From Candidatus Aminicenantota bacterium (GTDB lineage: Bacteria > Acidobacteriota > Aminicenantia > Aminicenantales > Aminicenantaceae), in the NCBI GenBank assembly GCA_016926925.1, contig JAFGNQ010000305.1, positions 1 to 12,481 of the forward strand: a stretch of DNA of 12,481 nucleotides, in the 5' to 3' direction. A program made the position numbers and the translations under genes. Below are positions 7,590 to 12,481 of the stretch, piece by piece; position 1 is the stretch's first letter; each line of letters opens with the position of its first letter. Under the pieces are notes generated by a model that saw only the letters and a program-made list of their open reading frames with translations, had not been told where the DNA came from and did not search any database.

Positions 7590-8951
7590 TCAAGCGATGT
7601 ATTTCAGAAATACAGTTCCCAGTCCCAAAAAGACCAGAAAACCTATGGAATCCGTGCACATGGTCAGAAGGTTCACCGAACCCAGCGCCGGGTCCAGTTT
7701 GATCAATTTCAAAAACAAAGGAATTATGGTCCCGAGAAGGGCGGCAATGAACATATTGACGAATACGGCCAAACCCAAAACGAGGCCGATGTAGGGATTC
7801 TTCAAAATAAGATATGAGGCTGAAGATAAGATGAGACCTATAATAAGGCCGTTTCCGATGCCGACCAAAATTTCTTTGAAAAGAGCCTTTCTGGCAGAGA
7901 TCCACTCGGTTTGACCGATGGCGATCTCACGCACGATGATGGCGATTGTCTGGTTTCCGGCTATGCCGCCCAAGGCAGCGACCAGAGGCATGAATACCGC
8001 CAGAGAAACAGCTTGTTGGATGGATCCCTTGAAATGACTGACGACAAATGGGGACAGGGAAGCCGTTAAAAGGCTCAGCAGAAGGAACGGCAGCCTTTTT
8101 TTGATCGACGTGAAGGGGCTGTCCTGGATTCTGTCCGTAGTGTCCAAGGACACCATTTTATAGATGTCTTCGGTGGCTTCCTGATCGATAACGTCGATAA
8201 CGTCATCTACAGTGACCACTCCGACGAGCTTGCTGTCTGCATCCACGACTGGGATGGCTACGAGATTGTAATCGGCGACGTTTCTGGCCACTTCTTCCTG
8301 GTCTGTGTCTGTTCTGACACTGATGACCTCTTTGGTCATGATGGCCTTCAAGGCTGTGTTCGGTCGTGCGAAAAGAAGCTGTCGCAAGGAGACGACACCC
8401 TTGAGATGCCCCTCATCATCCACGACGTAAAGATAGAATGCCAATTCCACATCGCCTTCAAGCTGCATGGCGGTGATGGTATCCGAGACATTGGTTGTCT
8501 CGTTCAGGGCGTAAAAATTCGTCGACATGATTCGACCGGCGGTTTCTTCCTCATAGTGAAGAAGCTCCATAACCTCTTCGGTTGGCTTTTCCGCCATCAA
8601 CTCGAGTACGGATGCCTTCATTTCCTCGGGCAGCAGATCGATGATAGAAGCAACATCGTCTGCTTCAGCCATGTGCATGAGGTCGACAATTTGATCGAGA
8701 GGCAGTTCTTTGATGATATGAGCCGCATCCTCGGGATCAAGCTCGCTCATCACTTCTGCAGCCATCTCGCGCTCTTGATCGTACAGGGTATTGAAGAGAA
8801 TCAGCCGCTCTCTGGAAATGAGGTGGTTCATCAGAGAAGCTACATCTGCAGCATGGAATTTCTTCACGAGATTCCACAGCCTGGAGAGAGCCCCCATGTT
8901 GATGAATTTGCGGGCCGAACTGATTACGATTCTCTGAGATTGAACTTTCAT
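7590..8951 (-). CDS. mgtE: Magnesium transporter MgtE
   Basis: 453 residues, full length for MgtE, a Mg2+-gated Mg2+ channel of the inner membrane. Order: acidic helical MgtE N domain (about 25-135, with many DPED/LPLDQI/LPEEM repeats), two CBS domains (about 138-200 and 203-262, the second with LVGVVTVDDVIDVI), a connecting helix, then five expected membrane helices from about 285. The pore-family motif MPLVAALGGIAGNQT is present, as is the C-terminal DPALGSVNLLTMCTDSIGF with the conserved Asp that binds Mg2+ in the pore. The start at 8951 has a modest AAGGGA ribosome-binding site 6 bases upstream; an internal Met (8897) has none. First gene of the mgtE-recO-S46-S9 unit, behind a 179-base spacer with a possible promoter. 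That spacer does not look like an M-box magnesium riboswitch. Confidence 0.95.
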   Translation of the reverse strand: MKVQSQRIVISSARKFINMGALSRLWNLVKKFHAADVASLMNHLISRERLILFNTLYDQEREMAAEVMSELDPEDAAHIIKELPLDQIVDLMHMAEADDVASIIDLLPEEMKASVLELMAEKPTEEVMELLHYEEETAGRIMSTNFYALNETTNVSDTITAMQLEGDVELAFYLYVVDDEGHLKGVVSLRQLLFARPNTALKAIMTKEVISVRTDTDQEEVARNVADYNLVAIPVVDADSKLVGVVTVDDVIDVIDQEATEDIYKMVSLDTTDRIQDSPFTSIKKRLPFLLLSLLTASLSPFVVSHFKGSIQQAVSLAVFMPLVAALGGIAGNQTIAIIVREIAIGQTEWISARKALFKEILVGIGNGLIIGLILSSASYLILKNPYIGLVLGLAVFVNMFIAALLGTIIPLFLKLIKLDPALGSVNLLTMCTDSIGFLVFLGLGTVFLKYIA

Positions 8952-8984
8952 TGTTTTTCCCTTTTCCAGTTCGTCCTAAACGAT

Positions 8985-9014
8985 AACATATATTTACCCA
9001 ACAGTAAATTGCAA
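8985..9014 (-). promoter_or_regulatory. Candidate sigma-70-type promoter of the mgtE unit
   Basis: On the minus strand TTGCAA (9014-9009) could be a -35 box, and TATGTT (8990-8985, spacing 18) or TATATG (8992-8987, spacing 16) a -10 box. Each matches consensus at 4 of 6 positions, so this is only a candidate. It sits 34 or more bases before the mgtE ATG, which suits a short leader. Confidence 0.35.
8992..9009. promoter_or_regulatory. Perfect 6+6 inverted repeat in the mgtE promoter spacer (possible operator)
   Basis: ATTTAC, a six-base centre, then GTAAAT form an 18-base dyad. It lies exactly between the candidate -35 and -10 boxes, where a dimeric regulator would block RNA polymerase. The half-sites are AT-rich and short, so chance is possible. 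The regulator is unknown. Confidence 0.35.
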
Positions 9015-9021
9015 ATAGAAA

Positions 9022-9036
9022 TCCCTCTTCCAGGGA
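9022..9036 (-). terminator. Weak hairpin downstream of the symporter gene (possible terminator)
   Basis: TCCCT and AGGGA form a 5-bp stem with a 5-base loop, followed on the minus strand by TTTCTATTT. The stem is short and the U-run broken, about 95 bases after the AGCS stop. It could end the kinase-regulator-symporter transcript, but this is weak evidence. Confidence 0.25.
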
Positions 9037-9130
9037 ATATTGCCTCCGAATTCCGTCATGGTAGACGCCTCTTATCCCGGGAGTATGAGGATGAAATATG
9101 CGGCTTTATGGGAGGGAAAAAACTGAAGTT

Positions 9131-10474
9131 CTAATCCCGTTTGTAGTACTTTTTTGTTTCGGCAACGATGACGGCACTGAGGCCCAACAATCCTACCAGG
9201 TTGGGGAAAGCCATCATTCCGTTCATGATATCGGCCAGAGTCCAGACTGTCTGGAGCTTCAGCATAGTCCCCACGGCTACAAAAATGACAAACACAACGC
9301 GGTAAATCTTCACCGCCCCTTCTCGAAACAGATACTCGATGGATTTTTCCCCATAATAACACCAACCCAGTATGGTGGAATAGGCAAAAAATATGAGACC
9401 CAGGGAGACAATGATCCTGCCTCCACCACCGGGAAGAGCTTCGTCGAATGCAAGTGTGGTTAATTCTGCTCCGGTCACGCCTGTAGTCCAGAGGCCGCTG
9501 GTCAGAAGCACCAATCCCGTCATAGTGCAGACAACGATCGTGTCGATAAAAGTCTGTGTCATTGAGACGAGAGCCTGCTTGACAGGATTCGGTGTTTTGG
9601 CTGCAGCCGCTGCAATCGGGGCTGATCCGAGTCCCGACTCGTTCGAAAACACTCCGCGAGCCACTCCCTCGCGCATCGCCTCTCGTAATGTGGCGCCGAG
9701 GAATCCGCCCAGCGCAGCCGTGGGGGTGAAGGCATGCCGGAATATCAGGGCGAAGACAGCGGGGATGGCGGATATTTTCAGGATCAATATGATGAGGGCG
9801 CCGGCAAAATAAATGACAATCATGAAGGGAACAAGAACCTCGGTTACCCGGCCGATGCTTTTGATCCCTCCAAGAACGACCATGGCGGTAAAAGCGGCGA
9901 GCAGGATTCCCGTGACCCAATTGGGGATCCCGAACGATGTTTTGACAGCCTCGGCCACGGAATTGGACTGGACCATATTTCCGATCCCAAAGGCGGCAAT
10001 CGAGGCGAAAATGGCGAAAAGAACTCCAAGCCATTTTTGTCCCAGACCCTTTGAAATGTAGTACATAGGCCCACCGCTCATGGTTCCGAATTTGTCGGTC
10101 TCTCTGTATTTTATAGCGAGAACGGCTTCGGAATATTTTGTGGCCATGCCGAACAGTCCGGTGATCCACATCCAGAAGAGCGCTCCCGGTCCTCCGGCGA
10201 CGATGGCTGTGGCCACCCCTGCGATGTTTCCAGTCCCTACCGTTGCTGCCAGGGCGGTCATCAATGCTTGAAAATGAGATATGTCTCCCTTCGCTTGATC
10301 ATCTTCCTTGCGTTTTATGAAGGCAAGGTAGAGCGAGTGAAAGAGGCCTCGCACTTGAAGGCCGCGCAACCGAATTGTGAGAAAGATCCCGGTTCCGACG
10401 AGCAGAACGAGAAGGGGAAGGCCCCAAATAAAATCTCTTATTGCGGTTAGAATCTCGAGAATTTGTGCTTCCAT
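9131..10474 (-). CDS. Alanine/glycine:sodium symporter family (AGCS) transporter
   Basis: 447 residues from the chosen start, the normal AGCS length, with about ten or eleven hydrophobic membrane helices of the LeuT-like fold. It imports small neutral amino acids (alanine, glycine) with Na+ across the inner membrane. Family landmarks: [19 protein letters not shown] (68-86) and the signature [10 protein letters not shown] (94-103), then [13 protein letters not shown] and [17 protein letters not shown] in the second half. The open frame extends 64 codons upstream to 10666, but that part is Ser/Pro-rich and out of frame with the response regulator gene it overlaps. GGAGAAGGA lies just before the ATG at 10474, which I take as the start. 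It begins 22 bases after the regulator stop, so kinase, regulator and symporter are probably cotranscribed. The exact substrate cannot be told; D-Ala or D-Ser transport is also known in the family. Confidence 0.94.
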   Translation of the reverse strand: MEAQILEILTAIRDFIWGLPLLVLLVGTGIFLTIRLRGLQVRGLFHSLYLAFIKRKEDDQAKGDISHFQALMTALAATVGTGNIAGVATAIVAGGPGALFWMWITGLFGMATKYSEAVLAIKYRETDKFGTMSGGPMYYISKGLGQKWLGVLFAIFASIAAFGIGNMVQSNSVAEAVKTSFGIPNWVTGILLAAFTAMVVLGGIKSIGRVTEVLVPFMIVIYFAGALIILILKISAIPAVFALIFRHAFTPTAALGGFLGATLREAMREGVARGVFSNESGLGSAPIAAAAAKTPNPVKQALVSMTQTFIDTIVVCTMTGLVLLTSGLWTTGVTGAELTTLAFDEALPGGGGRIIVSLGLIFFAYSTILGWCYYGEKSIEYLFREGAVKIYRVVFVIFVAVGTMLKLQTVWTLADIMNGMMAFPNLVGLLGLSAVIVAETKKYYKRD

Positions 10475-10480
10475 GCTCTT

Positions 10481-10489
10481 TCCTTCTCC
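10481..10489 (-). promoter_or_regulatory. Shine-Dalgarno that fixes the symporter start
   Basis: GGAGAAGGA on the minus strand, 6 bases before the ATG at 10474-10472 and between the regulator stop and the symporter. It supports this start over the longer frame that reaches into the regulator gene. Confidence 0.7.
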
Positions 10490-10496
10490 GTTGAGA

Positions 10497-11858
10497 TCAG
10501 CCGAGGAAGGTGATGCCGAGGCTGACGATCTTTTTATCGAGCTTCCGCCTCTCGATTTTGAGCTCAGAAGCGGTTTTGGATAGGTTCCATTTGTTGAGCA
10601 CGAGGATACGGTGGATGTATTCTCTCTCAAACTGTTCGGTGGCTTTTTCCAGGGAATTGATCTCACTCAATCCCGGAATAAACTGGGATTCCATGGGCTC
10701 GACAAGGAGTGAAAGGTGAGAGGATTTGATGGTATCGTCTTTGATCATGATGACAAACCTCTCGATCACGTTGATGATCTCGCTGACATTGCCGGGCCAG
10801 GAATAGTTGACAAATGCTTCCATGGCTTCTTTACTCATGGTTTTTTTCTTTTTTCCTGACTCCAATGCAAAATAATTCAGGAAATAATCTATCAGCGAAG
10901 GAATGTCTTCCTTTCTCTCGCGCAAAGGTGGGATGTGCATGGGAATGACATTCAACTTGAAGTACAGATCTTCCCGGAATTTTTTCCTTGCAATGAGGTC
11001 TTTCATGAGTTTATCCGTAGCGGCAATCATCCGGGTGTCGATCCTGATGGATTCGGAGGAACCGATGGGTTCGAATTTTTGTTCTTCGATGACGCGCACC
11101 AGTTTCGCCTGCACTTTCAGGCTGAGCTCGCATACTTCATCCAGAAATAGCGTGCCTCCATCCGATAGGAGCAACTTCCCTTTTTTGTCTTTATCCGCAT
11201 TCGGAAGAGCTCCTTTGACATATCCAAAAAGCTCAGGCTCGATCAGGTCCTCGGGTATCGCTGCACAATTGATTTGAATAAACCGCTTGTTCTTTCTCGG
11301 ACTCTCCTGGTGAATCAACCGGGCGACGAGCTCTTTACCCGTTCCGTTCTCTCCGTAAATAAGGACGCGCCCGTTTGTCGGCGCTGCACTTCTAACTTCT
11401 TCCCTGATTTTTTGGCTGGGGACGCTCTTTCCGATGAACCGGTATTTTGCCCGCATCCTCTCTCGAAACTGGATGTTTTCCTCTTCCAGTTTTTTCTGCT
11501 TCATCGCGTTTTTAGCACAGAGCACGACTTTCTCCAATGTAAGAGGCTTTTCCAGAAAATCGAAGGCTCCCATCTTGGTAGCCTTTACTGCCAAGTCGAT
11601 CGATCCATGCGCCGTGATGATGACCACTTGAGTTTCCTCTTCCGCTGATGTAATTTTTTCCAGAACTTCGATCCCGTTCATTTCAGGAAGAAGGATGTCG
11701 AGAAACACCAGGTCGAAGTTGTCTTCCTTCATCAAACCGAGGCCTTTTTCTCCGGTAGCCGTGGCCTTGACTTCGTAGCCTTCGTCCTCGAGGATCCCTT
11801 TCAAGGAGGACCTGATACCGGCTTCATCATCGATAACGAGTATTTTGTCTTTCATCAT
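10497..11858 (-). CDS. NtrX-like response regulator, receiver-AAA+-Fis HTH, with degenerate sigma-54 contact loop
   Basis: 453 residues, cytoplasmic. The receiver (about 4-120) has the acidic pocket Asp10/Asp11, phospho-acceptor Asp54, Thr82 and Lys104, all intact. The AAA+ domain (about 140-370) has Walker A GENGTGKE (169-176), Walker B LFLDE (237-241) and [11 protein letters not shown] with the arginine-finger region (Arg295). Two hallmark sites are altered: the GAFTGA loop that contacts sigma-54 reads GALPNA (216-221), and the sensor II Arg of the GNVRE motif is Ser359 (GNVSE). The C-terminal Fis-type helix-turn-helix ([20 protein letters not shown]) is intact. So it probably receives phosphate and binds DNA but may not remodel sigma-54 polymerase; alphaproteobacterial NtrX proteins are, from memory, also known without GAFTGA. 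The start ATG overlaps the kinase stop as ATGA, so the two are translationally coupled. The NtrX name rests mainly on the NtrY-like partner. Confidence 0.88.
   Translation of the reverse strand: MMKDKILVIDDEAGIRSSLKGILEDEGYEVKATATGEKGLGLMKEDNFDLVFLDILLPEMNGIEVLEKITSAEEETQVVIITAHGSIDLAVKATKMGAFDFLEKPLTLEKVVLCAKNAMKQKKLEEENIQFRERMRAKYRFIGKSVPSQKIREEVRSAAPTNGRVLIYGENGTGKELVARLIHQESPRKNKRFIQINCAAIPEDLIEPELFGYVKGALPNADKDKKGKLLLSDGGTLFLDEVCELSLKVQAKLVRVIEEQKFEPIGSSESIRIDTRMIAATDKLMKDLIARKKFREDLYFKLNVIPMHIPPLRERKEDIPSLIDYFLNYFALESGKKKKTMSKEAMEAFVNYSWPGNVSEIINVIERFVIMIKDDTIKSSHLSLLVEPMESQFIPGLSEINSLEKATEQFEREYIHRILVLNKWNLSKTASELKIERRKLDKKIVSLGITFLG
11196..11213 (-). other. GALPNA in place of the GAFTGA sigma-54 contact loop
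   Basis: These six codons (residues 216-221 of the response regulator) sit at the usual place after ELFGYVKG and before the [16 protein letters not shown]alker B stretch. Phe-Thr-Gly, the part known to touch sigma-54, is replaced by Leu-Pro-Asn. The surrounding frame is intact, so this is substitution and not a frameshift. Confidence 0.85.
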
Positions 11859-12481
11859 GCTGGAATCGTAATGATAAATTTTGCTCCGAAAGGTTTGTTA
11901 TTTTCAACGTCGATGGAGCCGTCGTGTTCGTTGATAACTTGATTCACAATAGCTAATCCAAGCCCCGATCCCTTCGATTTTGTCGAGAAATGAGGAAGGA
12001 ACAACTTTTCTTTATCCTCGAGAGAAATTCCCGGCCCGGTGTCGGCGATTTCGATCCGGACACTCTGGTGCTGCTTGTCGAATGATGTCTCCACACGAAT
12101 CTTTCCCTTTTTATTCATTGCGTCGATAGCATTGTCGAAGAGGTTGATAAAAACGCGTTTCATCTGCTCCGGGTCCAGCTGTATGGGAGACGGCATCTCG
12201 GGGAAGAACTGAGTTTCAAATTCGATATCCGAGAATATTCCCTCAAAGAGAGAGATAGTATGCTCTATGAGTTCATGGATATTGGCGGGTTGCGGCTTTA
12301 CGCTCGGAAGTCGGGCAAAAGAAGAAAATTCATCTACGAGAGATTTTATTGTTCCCGCCTCCTGCACGATAGTGTTGGCGCCTTCCTTAATCACCTTGTT
12401 CATATCTTTTCCGTTTTTTTGGAGGTTCTTTATGATCCTTTCGGCTGAAAGTTGAATAGGGGTTAAAGGATTCTTGATTTC
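11855..12481 (-). CDS. NtrY-like sensor histidine kinase, C-terminal part (continues beyond the window)
   Basis: 208 residues are visible; the gene continues past the right edge. The visible part begins with EIKNPLTPIQLSAERI, the H-box sequence typical of NtrY; the phospho-accepting His would be the very next residue outside the window. LVDEFSSFARLP (about 48-59) is also characteristic of NtrY dimerisation domains. The ATPase domain is complete: N-box NLFDNAIDAM (113-122), G1 DTGPG (147-151), F/G2 LFLPHFSTKSKGSGLGLAIV (160-179). It ends normally at TIPA. The sensing and membrane parts cannot be seen. The stop TGA overlaps the regulator ATG. Known NtrY proteins respond to nitrogen or redox state; the signal here is unknown. 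The internal Met at 12403 is not the start, because the frame stays open to the edge with the H-box. Confidence 0.9.
   Translation of the reverse strand, partial: EIKNPLTPIQLSAERIIKNLQKNGKDMNKVIKEGANTIVQEAGTIKSLVDEFSSFARLPSVKPQPANIHELIEHTISLFEGIFSDIEFETQFFPEMPSPIQLDPEQMKRVFINLFDNAIDAMNKKGKIRVETSFDKQHQSVRIEIADTGPGISLEDKEKLFLPHFSTKSKGSGLGLAIVNQVINEHDGSIDVENNKPFGAKFIITIPA

Noticed and set aside
7908..8000. Altered MgtE pore motif (GGIAGNQT instead of GGNAGNQS)
   Set aside because: GGIAG-Q-T is a common variant among MgtE proteins, and the C-terminal pore Asp is present, so the channel looks normal.
8952..9130. M-box magnesium riboswitch before mgtE
   Set aside because: The spacer is about the right length, but I cannot find the conserved M-box segments or a strong terminator hairpin next to the ribosome-binding site.
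8406..9134. 242-codon plus-strand frame opposite mgtE and its upstream spacer
   Set aside because: Mostly antisense to the conserved MgtE N and CBS domains; no start signal and no family resemblance.
9072..10169. 365-codon open frame on the minus strand inside the symporter gene
   Set aside because: It is a shifted frame of the AGCS gene, with an Arg/His/Gly/Ser/Cys-rich composition, no ribosome-binding site and no recognisable domain.
10475..10666. 64-residue N-terminal extension of the symporter
   Set aside because: It overlaps the regulator gene in another frame, has a Ser/Pro-rich non-membrane composition, and a good Shine-Dalgarno precedes the internal ATG at 10474.
11196..11213. Frameshift as the cause of the missing GAFTGA motif
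   Set aside because: ELFGYVKG before and [16 protein letters not shown] after are both in the same frame with normal spacing, so the change is by substitution.

Overview
The window reads as an ordinary chromosomal stretch of a Gram-negative, protein- and peptide-using bacterium of moderate GC. Supporting signs are a lipoprotein signal with a cysteine lipobox, two further exported peptidases, an NtrY/NtrX-like two-component pair, an MgtE magnesium channel and an alanine/glycine:sodium symporter. No single gene fixes the phylum. S46, S9 and S41 peptidases next to an NtrX-type regulator would suit an Acidobacteriota/Aminicenantes-like lineage, but that is a guess from gene content, not an assignment. 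I see no rRNA, tRNA, insertion sequence, CRISPR array or phage gene.

Layout: one gene on the + strand (45-2321, an S41-type lipoprotein peptidase) faces seven genes on the - strand that run leftward from the right edge. A 219-base convergent spacer (2322-2540) separates the two directions. In transcription order the minus genes are an NtrY-like histidine kinase (cut by the window edge just after its phospho-accepting His), an NtrX-like response regulator (4-base overlap), and an AGCS sodium:amino-acid symporter (22-base gap). A 179-base spacer follows, with a possible promoter and a perfect 6+6 inverted repeat. Then come mgtE, recO (start 1 or 7 bases after the mgtE stop), an S46 dipeptidyl-peptidase (11-base overlap with recO) and an S9 prolyl-oligopeptidase-family peptidase (31-base gap). 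The minus genes therefore look like two tightly packed transcription units.

How they may work together: an S46 and an S9 exopeptidase would release dipeptides from oligopeptides in the periplasm, the S41 lipoprotein would be another envelope peptidase, and the AGCS protein would import amino acids with sodium. The NtrY/NtrX-like pair sits directly upstream of the symporter and may sense nitrogen or redox state or an envelope signal. mgtE and recO look like housekeeping genes sharing the peptidase transcript.

The points most worth a second look are as follows. The NtrX-like regulator has lost the GAFTGA sigma-54 contact loop (it reads GALPNA) and the usual sensor II arginine (Ser359), so it probably does not activate sigma-54. 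The S46 peptidase has Met672 where the known dipeptidyl-peptidases have Gly (DPP7) or Arg (DPP11), which suggests a different P1 preference. recO has a 37-residue hydrophilic tail that runs through the ribosome-binding site and start of the S46 gene. I found no clearly new defence or mobile system.
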